Below, piece by piece: positions 7,223 to 14,464 of a DNA stretch of 34,236 bases (the first letter of the stretch is position 1; each line of letters opens with the position of its first letter). The position numbers and the translations under genes are program-made. Under the pieces are notes generated by a model. That model worked only from the letters and a program-made list of their open reading frames with translations, searched no databases and had not been told where the DNA came from. Source of the stretch: Frankia sp. AiPa1 (GTDB lineage: Bacteria; Actinomycetota; Actinomycetes; Frankiales; Frankiaceae); contig NZ_JALKFZ020000135.1 of NCBI RefSeq assembly GCF_023243075.1, positions 1 through 34,236 of the forward strand. The letters are read 5' to 3'.

Positions 7223-8192
7223 ACGCGCCGCCCCGAGAATGATCGGCTGACCCGGCGTCGCGCGTCTGTCCAGGAGCCGACACGTCAGTCCGCCGGTCAC
7301 CGCGTCCGCGCAGGCCTGGAAGGCGGCGCGGACTCGGGCGGTTCCTGCGGGCGTTGGCCCGGCATCCGCATGCAGAGCGGTCATCCGCGCGAGGGCCGTC
7401 TCCAGCCTTTCGGCGGGTATCGGCGACGTTCGTCGTGAGATCGGGGTCAGCCGGGTGCGCGTCTCGGGTCGCTCGCCGTGGGACGAGCAGGTCACCGGTG
7501 GCGCCGAGGGAGTCCGCGAGTGCCCGTGGCAACTGCGTCGCGTGGCGTGTGGTCACAGCGACAGGTCCAGCGAGACAGTCGAGTCGAACACGTGTTGCGC
7601 CCCGAATGCCACCGCCGAGTCGTTGCGGCCCGCGGCTCGGCCTGGAGCCTTCCCTGAGTGCCGTCCGCAGGTGCCGCAGCGTCTGCGCGCGCCGTGCCGG
7701 GCGGCGTCGTAATCCGGCGTCCCGATCGCCTCGGGCTGGTCGGCGAGGCCGGTCGGCGCCGTCGCCGCCGCCCGTCGCGCCGGCACGTCGCACGCACGCA
7801 CGAGCAGCGTCGCGACGGCCGCCAGCCCGGAGATGCGCACCGCGATCGTCCAGCTGGCCCCCGCGACCGCCACGCCGATCGCGGCGGACCCGGCGAGGCC
7901 GGCGCCCACCACCGGCAGGGCCCGCGCCCGGAACGCCAGGGCCGTAGGAGGCGGCGAAAGCGCCGCACGTCGCCAGCAGCCCATCCTGCGGCCTTCCGGT
8001 CGCCTGCCCCACGGTCAACGGCACGGCGAACGCGCAGACGACTGCCATCCGCAGCCGCCCCCGCGGGCGGGCGACGCCAAAGGCGGCGCCGAACCGGCTC
8101 GGGCCCACGGGCGCGGGCACCGGGGGACGACGCGGCTCGCTCGCGCGGGCGGCGGCGGGACGCGGCGGGACGCGGGACCACGTCGCCACCAT
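7223..8192 (-). pseudogene. Decayed FUSC-family membrane protein
   Basis: Fragments of one membrane-protein gene are spread over different minus-strand frames. An ATG at 8192 opens a frame reaching a hydrophobic stretch containing MAVVCAFAVPLTVGQATG and then LATCGAFAASYGP, as in the N-terminal half of FUSC/aromatic-acid exporter proteins. Near 7940 the similarity moves to another frame with RARALPVVGAGLAGSAAIGV and a second hydrophobic stretch. It returns to the first frame at HATQLPRALADSLGATGDLL (about 7540), then continues in the third frame at AERLETALARMTALHADAG. At least three frame changes are needed, so no intact protein can be made. The family assignment rests on this pattern only. 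Confidence 0.45.
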
Positions 8193-8702
8193 TCTCCAGC
8201 CGGTCCGATCCACCACCACGGGTCCGCCGGATCCCTCGCCATGCTGCTCACTCTGCGTCGAACAGTGCGGTGCCGATCCGTGGTGGTGCGGTGAACGGTG
8301 CCCCGTACCGGTCTGGTCGTCCTTGACGTCCCTGCCGGGCCCGCCGACGACGATGCCGAAGATCGGCTCCGGTGCGCCGGCGGCAGCGCCTCTTGCGGCA
8401 ATCTCGAAACATATAGATGTTATTCGGGGGATGCGGTAGAACGGCAGGTGAGAGCCGCGTAGGGCCCGCCGGCTACCGAATTGGAGGTGGGAATGACCGT
8501 CCGCATCGGGCAGGGGTTCCGGCTGGGCGGGCCCGGCCCGTGACCTTCTTGGCTGTGAGCAGTGGTGGCCCGCGATGACGTGGTCAAGGCCGACCGGCAG
8601 GGATGTCCAGCTGGTGCCAGTCGGCCGTAGCCGGCCGGCACCGTCAACGGACAGTGAGCGGTCGCCGCGGAGCTGCTGCCGCGTGCTGGCGCAGACCCGC
8701 GG
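8193..8702. other. Non-coding spacer between decayed genes
   Basis: No reading frame here looks coding on either strand. An AT-rich spot around 8405-8425 contains a small palindrome, AACAT-atag-ATGTT (8408-8421). I see no RNA gene and no mobile-element end. The stretch separates the broken FUSC-like gene from the SDR remnant. Confidence 0.5.
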
Positions 8703-8890
8703 ATGAAGCGGGTCGTGGTGGTCGGGGCATCGAGCGGCCTGGGGCGCTGTGTCGCGCTTGGCCGTTCCTCGGTGGTTACGCGGCAAGCAAGGCGGCCCTC
8801 GACAAGCTTGTCGAGGCATGGTCGATCGAGCATCCCTCGGTCGGCTTCACCCGCCTCACGATCGGGGACTGTCTGGGCGGCGAGGGTGGG
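8703..8890 (+). pseudogene. Short-chain dehydrogenase remnant with a large internal deletion
   Basis: The ATG at 8703 encodes MKRVVVVGASSGLGRCVALG, a typical SDR N-terminus with the G-x3-G-x-G cofactor motif. Within a few codons the sequence jumps, in another frame, to GGYAASKAALDKLVEAWSIE and GFTRLTIGDCLGGEG, which carry the Y-x3-K catalytic motif and following strand of an SDR. In a normal SDR these parts are about 130 residues apart. The gene is therefore a deletion remnant with a frame change at about 8760, not a functional enzyme. Confidence 0.7.
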
Positions 8891-8896
8891 CAGCGG

Positions 8897-8971
8897 ATGT
8901 TGATCGACGGCCGGCTCGTCGACGCCGGGGGCGGCCGTGTCCTCGAGAACATCAACCCTGCGACGGAGTCC
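8897..8971 (+). pseudogene. N-terminal fragment of an aldehyde dehydrogenase
   Basis: In the frame of the second half of the SDR remnant, MLIDGRLVDAGGGRVLENIN followed by PATES reads as the standard first 25 residues of an NAD(P)-dependent aldehyde dehydrogenase (pattern: IDG, then NPATE). Similarity stops there. The frame runs on into unrelated sequence and ends at the start of the binding-protein gene at 9046. An SDR and an aldehyde dehydrogenase were probably once adjacent and were lost by deletion. Confidence 0.55.
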
Positions 8972-9045
8972 CGCCGAGCGGATTCGCGTCTCGAACAGTT
9001 GTCGGCCGGCCACACGGCCTGCCACCTACATCACGAAGGACCTTG

Positions 9046-10458
9046 ATGAGACTGTCCGCACGATTAACCATCCGGCTCCTCGCGGCGCTGGCCGCGGCCA
9101 CGGCGATCATGGCCACGTCGGTCGCCTGCTCGGACGACAAGGACGGCACGACCACCGCCGGCACCCCGACGAACCAGACGAACCAGACGAACCAGACGAA
9201 CCAGACGAACAGTGTCGCCGACCTCAAGGCCGGGCCGGCAACCGGCTGGAGTGACGGTGGCTACCAGCCCGACCTGTCCAAGCTGAAGTGCGGCCAGAAA
9301 GCCTCTGACCCCCACCGGGGAGTCACCGACACCGAGATCACCATCGGCGGCCTCGCCTACCTGACGAGCCCGTCCGGTGCCTCGATGGTGGGCACGGACG
9401 CCGGCGCGAAGGCCCGGTTCGCGCGGGCTAACGCCGAGGGCGGCATCAACGGCCGGAAGATCAATTATGTCGGTACCCTCGACGACGGCAACGACCCGGC
9501 CCGCGACAGCTCCCAGTCCAAGGTACTGGTCAACCAGAAGAAGATCTTCGCCGCCGTGCCCGTGATGACCAGCGGCGCCAGCTACCTGGACACGTTCTGC
9601 CCCGAGACCGTGCCGTTCTTCGGCTGGGGCTTCAACTCCGGCTTCTGCAACACCTCGATCGGGTTCGGCATCACCGGATGCCTGCTCCCCGGCAAGGACC
9701 TCAAGGCCACCGCGACCGCCTACGGCGTCATGCTCAACGCCATCTTCGGCGGGAACGCGACCGGGAAGACGGTCGCCCTGGTCGGCAATGACGACGACTC
9801 CGCCCGCACCGGCGTGGCCTCCATCGCCCGGCAGATCAAGGCGGTCGGCATCAAGGTCGTCTACCAGGAAACACCCATACCCGATGCCGGCCTGACCGAC
9901 ACCACCCCGATCGTCAGCGCCATCATGACGGCGAACAAGGGCGCACCCCCGGACGTCGTGTTCTACGGCACCGACTTCACCGCCACCACGAAGCTCACCG
10001 AGGCGCTTGACGCCGCCGGATACAAGGGCAAGCACCTCAACACCGTCGGCTATGATCCCCGCCTGGCCGCCGCCAAGCTGCCTGGCCTCGAGGGCGCCTA
10101 CACCTCCCTGCAGTGGCAGCCCGGCTCCGACACCTCCGTCGCGGCGATCAGGAAGCTGACGGCCGACATCAACACCTATGCGCCTGGCACCGCCATCAGC
10201 CTGCCGACGATGGCCGGCTACTGGGCAGCGGACATGTTCGTCGCCGCCGCCACCAAGGTCGGCAAGGACCTCACCGTCGACTCCCTGCTCAGGACCATGA
10301 ACAGCGACTACTCCTACAGCGTCGACGGCGCGCTCCCCGAGTCCCGCTGGCCCATCGGCCACTTCCTCGCGACACCCTGCGCGTCCGTCGTCCAGCTCAA
10401 CGGTGACAGGTACGGCATCACCAGGCCGCTGTCCTGCGGCTCCTACACGGCCGGATAG
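9046..10458 (+). CDS. Liv-type (family 6) ABC substrate-binding lipoprotein
   Basis: This 470-residue protein has a lipoprotein signal ending in VAC with the modified cysteine at residue 28. A short TNQ-repeat linker and a type-1 periplasmic-binding fold follow (ITIGGLAYLTSPSGASMVGT, INGRKINYVGTLDDGN, and later GVASIARQIKAVGIKVVYQE). This class binds branched-chain amino acids, amides or aromatic acids outside the membrane. The ATG at 9046 follows GAAGGA. No permease or ATPase gene lies nearby, so it is an orphan that must work with a remote transporter or act as a sensor. It sits just after the SDR and aldehyde-dehydrogenase remnants, which may once have been its catabolic neighbours. Confidence 0.88.
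   Translation: MRLSARLTIRLLAALAAATAIMATSVACSDDKDGTTTAGTPTNQTNQTNQTNQTNSVADLKAGPATGWSDGGYQPDLSKLKCGQKASDPHRGVTDTEITIGGLAYLTSPSGASMVGTDAGAKARFARANAEGGINGRKINYVGTLDDGNDPARDSSQSKVLVNQKKIFAAVPVMTSGASYLDTFCPETVPFFGWGFNSGFCNTSIGFGITGCLLPGKDLKATATAYGVMLNAIFGGNATGKTVALVGNDDDSARTGVASIARQIKAVGIKVVYQETPIPDAGLTDTTPIVSAIMTANKGAPPDVVFYGTDFTATTKLTEALDAAGYKGKHLNTVGYDPRLAAAKLPGLEGAYTSLQWQPGSDTSVAAIRKLTADINTYAPGTAISLPTMAGYWAADMFVAAATKVGKDLTVDSLLRTMNSDYSYSVDGALPESRWPIGHFLATPCASVVQLNGDRYGITRPLSCGSYTAG
9169..9204. repeat. 9-bp in-frame tandem repeat (ACGAACCAG x4)
   Basis: Four perfect copies of ACGAACCAG encode Thr-Asn-Gln repeats in the linker between the lipidated cysteine and the folded domain of the binding protein. 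An in-frame repeat in a surface tether is likely to vary in copy number between strains without harming function. Confidence 0.95.
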
Positions 10459-10775
10459 CGCCAGCGGTCCGCGTGGCGGCCTCCTCCTCCCGGGCACGGG
10501 GCGGGCGGGCCGTGCCCGCGCGCGGACCGCCACGACCCGCCCATCCGTACTCCCGTACCGGCGGCGGGTGGCGCCCCCGGCGGACATCGTCGGTCGGCGG
10601 TCGATCGGACCGCCTGCGCAGCGCAGCCCTCCGACGTGTGCCCTGGTCGGATCTGGGCCACGCTGAGGTGGTGACCTCGCATCCCGGAGTGTCGGCGGAG
10701 CAGGGCGGCCCCCCCGCGGCCGCCGGGCGGCCACGCCCGGATCGTCCGGACGCCGCCGCGTGGCGGCCGTGGCCG

Positions 10776-12434
10776 ATGGACGGTCTGCGTCCGCCGCCGC
10801 GGGGGGTGGCGGGGCCGGTCGGCGAGCGGACCTGCCGGCGCGTCGCCGTGGGGGTCGTCGTGCTGCTGGCGGCGTTGCTGATTCCACTGCTGCTGCTGCT
10901 GGGCGGGCGGAGCCTGGTGACGTTCGAGGCGGCGGCCTTGCTGGTCAGCAGCCTGGTCGGCATCGTCCTGGGCGGTGTGGCCGTGCGGCGTACCCACGGG
11001 GGCGAGCGACTGTGGCGGCTGCTGCTGGTCCTGTTCATGCTGGGCCTGCTGGTCGGCGGGGTGCACTGGTGCCTGATGTACGTGGTGCGGGCCAGCCGTG
11101 TTCTGGTCCCGTCCGCCCTCGACGGCGCGTATCTGTTACCAAACTTGTTCGTCCTGGTGGCGCTGCTGCTCCTGCCTGGCCGGCCGTTGGATCCGACGCT
11201 GAGTGACCGGGCCCCGCCGTCCGAGGACCGGTCGCGGTTGGTCGCGGCGATCGTCATGGTGCTGGACAGCCTTGTGATCGTGACGGCGATGTTCCTCATC
11301 GCCTGGACAGCGTTGCTGCGCCAGGTGGCGCACAGCGGCATGAGTGGCCTGCCGTTTCTGATCTCGCTGGGTTATCCGGTGTCCGGGACGCTGGTGATCG
11401 TGACGCTTCTGCTGGTCGTGATCTTCCGTCGGCCGTACAACGGACGGGCCCTCGTGGTCCTCACTGTCGGGTTGCTCGCGCTGAACGTCTCGGCCACGTT
11501 GTTCGTGCGCCTGACCGTGTCGGGCATCGTCGACACCGACCGGCTCGCGCCGTACTGGCTCGGTCCGATCATCGCGCCGCCGCTGATGGCACTGGCGATG
11601 CTCATCCCCGGGCGGCCGGACCGGCAACGCCATGCGCGTACCCGGGGCGGGGATGTCGCGGCGTGGGTGCACAGCTATCTGCCCTACCTTCCGCCCGCCC
11701 TCGCCGCCGTGCTCGTCATTCCCACCATCAGCCGCGGCGACCAGGACTCCACCACCGCGCGGCTCGCGATCGTCCTGGTCGTCCTGGTCGTGGCCCGCCA
11801 GATGATCATGATTGGGCAGAACACCCGGCTGCTGATGCGGGTGCGGGCGGCCCAGTGGCGGCTGCGCTACCAGGCCCTGCACGACCCGCTGACGGGCCTG
11901 GCGAATCGGGCCCTGTTCTCCGCCGAGCTCGATGCGGCGGTCGAGGCGCAGCGTACGTTCGCCCAGCCGGTGGTCATGCTGTTCTGCGATCTGGACGAGT
12001 TCAAGGCGGTCAACGACACCTTCGGGCACGCCGCCGGGGATGAGCTGCTGCGGGCGGTCGCCGGACGGCTGCGTGGCCTGCTGCGGGCGGACGACGTGGC
12101 GGCGCGGATCGGGGGTGACGAGTTCGCGGTCCTGCTGGGCCGCTTCGAGGGTGAGCCGCGGGCGGTCGGCGCGGCGATGGCCGGGCGCATCACTGCCGCG
12201 ATGAGCCCCACCTTCCCCCTTCAGGGCATGGCGCGCCGTCTCCAGATCAGTGTGGGGGTCGCGGTGGCAGAGGCGGACACGCCCGACGTCACCGCCGAGG
12301 GGCTCATGCACCGGGCCGACATGGCGATGTACCAGGCCAAAAGCCGGCGGTCCCAAGAGCCTTCCCGACAATGCGGCGAGGGCGAGGGCGAGGGCGGGAG
12401 CCGGAGCCGGAGCGGCATCGAGTGCGGGCGGTAG
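10776..12434 (+). CDS. Membrane-bound diguanylate cyclase (GGDEF)
   Basis: From the ATG at 10776 the protein has 552 residues. The first about 320 form some ten hydrophobic segments of an unassigned membrane sensor region. The C-terminal domain is a GGDEF domain: HDPLTGLANRALF, DLDEFKAVNDTFGHAAGDELL and the active-site loop IGGDEF (445-450). The allosteric I-site RADD (437-440) stands in the canonical position, so both cyclic-di-GMP synthesis and product inhibition appear intact. No EAL domain is present. The start is uncertain: in-frame GTGs at 10473 and 10671 are possible but would add a Pro/Arg-rich stretch. The tail is rich in Gly/Glu and Ser/Arg microrepeats. The signal sensed is unknown. 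Confidence 0.85.
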   Translation: MDGLRPPPRGVAGPVGERTCRRVAVGVVVLLAALLIPLLLLLGGRSLVTFEAAALLVSSLVGIVLGGVAVRRTHGGERLWRLLLVLFMLGLLVGGVHWCLMYVVRASRVLVPSALDGAYLLPNLFVLVALLLLPGRPLDPTLSDRAPPSEDRSRLVAAIVMVLDSLVIVTAMFLIAWTALLRQVAHSGMSGLPFLISLGYPVSGTLVIVTLLLVVIFRRPYNGRALVVLTVGLLALNVSATLFVRLTVSGIVDTDRLAPYWLGPIIAPPLMALAMLIPGRPDRQRHARTRGGDVAAWVHSYLPYLPPALAAVLVIPTISRGDQDSTTARLAIVLVVLVVARQMIMIGQNTRLLMRVRAAQWRLRYQALHDPLTGLANRALFSAELDAAVEAQRTFAQPVVMLFCDLDEFKAVNDTFGHAAGDELLRAVAGRLRGLLRADDVAARIGGDEFAVLLGRFEGEPRAVGAAMAGRITAAMSPTFPLQGMARRLQISVGVAVAEADTPDVTAEGLMHRADMAMYQAKSRRSQEPSRQCGEGEGEGGSRSRSGIECGR

Positions 12435-12678
12435 CGGCGCCAGCGAGTGTGACCGCCGCCAGCGCGGTGCTGACGAAGGAGTAGGTGATGCTCGCGGTGG
12501 GGGTGCCGTCCGGGGTGAGGTGATCCTTGGCCGCGAGATAGTCGGGCCGGCCCTTCTTGGCCCACAGCGCGCCGAAGGCCGCGAGGTAGAGGCTGCCATA
12601 GCCGACGGCGATCCACAGCGTCGAGACGCGTGGCGCGGCCGGCACGACGTTGTCGGACGTCGCCGCGGACCTCGGCAT
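12304..12678 (-). CDS. Small hypothetical membrane protein, antisense to the GGDEF 3' end
   Basis: This 124-residue minus-strand frame has a plausible core: VSTLWIAVGYGSLYLAAFGA (one membrane segment), ALWAKKGRPDYLAAKDHLTP, then a second hydrophobic segment FVSTALAAVTLAGAATA. The last about 40 residues are Arg/Ser-rich, lie antisense to the end of the diguanylate cyclase gene, and look like read-through. The real C-terminus may have been lost by a frameshift. The start is not well supported by a ribosome-binding site. I recognise no family; it may be a remnant. Confidence 0.35.
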   Translation of the reverse strand: MPRSAATSDNVVPAAPRVSTLWIAVGYGSLYLAAFGALWAKKGRPDYLAAKDHLTPDGTPTASITYSFVSTALAAVTLAGAATARTRCRSGSGSRPRPRPRRIVGKALGTAGFWPGTSPCRPGA

Positions 12679-12946
12679 CACCCGACCCGCCGCGCACAGG
12701 CCAGGAACTGCGTCGGTACCTGCGCCGTTGGGTGGTGCTGGCCGCATGGCCCGATGCCGGCCGGACCGCACCAGCCCGGACATCCGCCAGGCGGCAATCC
12801 CAGTCCCGACCGTCGGACCAGGCAATCACGAAATCAGCAAGGTCCACTATCGGGTAAGCGACACCGGGGATCGCTGGTGCGGAACGTGGACGTTTTGTCA
12901 CTATGGGGGCCAGCGGCGGGAGTTGACGCAAACAGGTGCCTTTGCC

Positions 12947-12984
12947 CCGGTTGACCTGCACGGCGGTCTGCACCGGTCAACCGG
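12947..12984. promoter_or_regulatory. 10-bp inverted repeat upstream of the HDO2 operon
   Basis: CCGGTTGACC (12947-12956) and GGTCAACCGG (12975-12984) are perfect reverse complements separated by 18 nt, and the spacer itself contains two TGCA tetramers. The site lies 58 nt before the GTG of the HDO2 gene, where an operator would be expected. It could instead form an RNA hairpin in the leader. A TTGACG hexamer lies at 12923 but has no convincing -10 partner. Apart from this, 12679-13041 shows nothing recognisable. Confidence 0.5.
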
Positions 12985-13041
12985 ATCTGTTGCGGCTCCT
13001 CGCCGGATTCCTCGTCACCATCTCACTCCCAGGGGCCATCC

Positions 13042-13815
13042 GTGCGCGCAGACCTTGACCTCCTCGCTGTAGTGTCAGAGCCCGACGACGGGCCAGTGGG
13101 GACCGAGACCGATGACCTTTTCGATCAGTTGGACGGTGCGATCAGCCGGCTGTGGGCACAGGCCCGAGACGGCGCATTCTGGCGGCACGTGACAGCGCAC
13201 GGGTTCGACCGCGATCTGTACCGGATCACGATGACGCAGATCTACCACTACACCCGGCACAACTCGGTGAACCAGGCGATCGCGGCCTTTCGCGCCGAGC
13301 CCGAGCAGATCGGCCTGTTGCGCTTCGTCTACAGCCACGCCGGGGAGGAACTGGGCCACGAGAAACTGGTCCTGCACGACCTGCGGGCGATCGGTCTGCT
13401 CGGGCCGGACGAAGATGTCGACGAGCAGCCACTACCGGCGACCGACGCGCTGGTGAACTACCTGTACGGAGTCGCCCTGCGCGAGGGTCCAGTAGCCCGT
13501 CTGGGCTACTCCTACTGGGCGGAGACGGTCTACGAGCACATCGGGCCGATTCTTGGCAGGGCGCGGACCTCGTTGGGCCTCGATGACCGCCAGATGGCCT
13601 TCTTCGTGGCTCATTCGGAAATTGACTCCAAGCACGCCGCGGAGGTACGACACGCGATCCAACGCGCGGTCACCTCGCCGGCGCAGGCGGCGGCGGTCCT
13701 GCGAGTGGCCGTCACGACCCTGTGGCTGACGATCTCTTTGCTGGATCAGTCCTACGCGCAATGGGTGCTCCGGCGCGACGCTGCCGGCCGACAGGCGGCC
13801 AACGGTGGCCGCTAG
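13042..13815 (+). CDS. Haem-oxygenase-like diiron (HDO-type) enzyme 2
   Basis: This 257-residue helical protein has the hallmark third-helix motif H191-x3-D195-x2-H198 (HSEIDSKH) together with E103-x2-H106 (HAGEELGHEK) and E161 (YWAETVYEH), the ligand layout of the HDO/iron-containing redox-enzyme superfamily. Helix 1 has histidines (Y-H-Y-T-R-H, about 68-73) where a glutamate is usual. Family members oxidise fatty acids to alkenes, N-oxygenate or cleave amino acids. The GTG at 13042 follows AGGGG. The gene overlaps the next by 11 bp and heads an operon with an acyltransferase, a lipid-type exporter and an acyl-activating ligase, so an acyl substrate is plausible. The reaction is unknown. Confidence 0.8.
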   Translation: MRADLDLLAVVSEPDDGPVGTETDDLFDQLDGAISRLWAQARDGAFWRHVTAHGFDRDLYRITMTQIYHYTRHNSVNQAIAAFRAEPEQIGLLRFVYSHAGEELGHEKLVLHDLRAIGLLGPDEDVDEQPLPATDALVNYLYGVALREGPVARLGYSYWAETVYEHIGPILGRARTSLGLDDRQMAFFVAHSEIDSKHAAEVRHAIQRAVTSPAQAAAVLRVAVTTLWLTISLLDQSYAQWVLRRDAAGRQAANGGR

Positions 13816-14464
13816 TCTGCCCGCCCCGCGGGCCGCCGAGCCAGAACTGGTCCACTGCGAGTCGGCACTCGACTTCCAGCGCGCGCGGGACCTGCGCGAA
13901 GCCCTCTTCCGGTCCCGGCGGGGCATTGTGTTGGACGGCATCCGGGAGTCCCGCCGGGACGCCGAAAGCCACGTCTTCCTGCTGTCGTCCGGCGGCGTCG
14001 CGGTTTCCACCACCCGAGTCCAACCGTATCCGTCGGACTTGTCGGACCTGGTTGGTCTCAGCGTCGACTCGACCGGACTGACCGGCCAGCCCGCGGATTC
14101 CGAGGTCGGCCGGTTGGCCGCGCTGCCGTCAGCGAGCGCCGCCCGCTATTCGCTGCTGTTGATGGCGCTGGGGGCGCGGTGGCTGCTGGACCACACCGAC
14201 CATCGCAGCTACGTCGCCTACTGCCTGCCGCAGGTACTGAAGATCTACCGACTGGTCGGCGCGAAGGACACCGGACAGACCTGGATCGTGCCGGGGCAGA
14301 GCCACACCCACCGTGTCATCGTCGGAACGTATGCCGACGCCGCCCGGCTGGGTCTGGCAACACTGCAGCTCAGTGACGCCGAGGCGAACAGCTTCATCCG
14401 TCAGCGCGGCGTCGTCCATCATCAGCCGGTCGGCCTGCGGCCGGTGACCGGCTCGTGGAGATGA
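13805..14464 (+). CDS. N-acyl amino acid/autoinducer-synthase-like acyltransferase
   Basis: This is a 219-residue protein with a GNAT-like layout. An N-terminal helix (FQRARDLREALFRSRRG) precedes D44, the strand segment VSTTRVQPYP with R71, and E100-x2-R103 in EVGRLAALPS. The C-terminal half contains KIYRLVGAKDTGQTWIVPGQ. The spacing of R71, E100 and R103 recalls LuxI-type synthases and FeeM-type N-acyl amino acid synthases, which transfer a fatty acyl group from carrier protein to an amine. The GTG start at 13805 overlaps the HDO2 gene by 11 bp, and its TGA overlaps the exporter ATG. In context it may join an acyl group to an amino acid or amine. The family call comes from motif spacing, not a search. 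Confidence 0.6.
   Translation: MAASLPAPRAAEPELVHCESALDFQRARDLREALFRSRRGIVLDGIRESRRDAESHVFLLSSGGVAVSTTRVQPYPSDLSDLVGLSVDSTGLTGQPADSEVGRLAALPSASAARYSLLLMALGARWLLDHTDHRSYVAYCLPQVLKIYRLVGAKDTGQTWIVPGQSHTHRVIVGTYADAARLGLATLQLSDAEANSFIRQRGVVHHQPVGLRPVTGSWR

Noticed and set aside
7221..8819. A 532-codon open frame on the minus strand
   Set aside because: It is an accidental long frame in GC-rich DNA. Only its middle and part of its end resemble a protein (FUSC-like), and the similarity moves between frames, so it was recorded as a pseudogene instead.
9169..9204. Prion-like Asn/Gln domain in the binding protein
   Set aside because: Four TNQ repeats are too short; a flexible tether after the lipidated cysteine is the simpler explanation.
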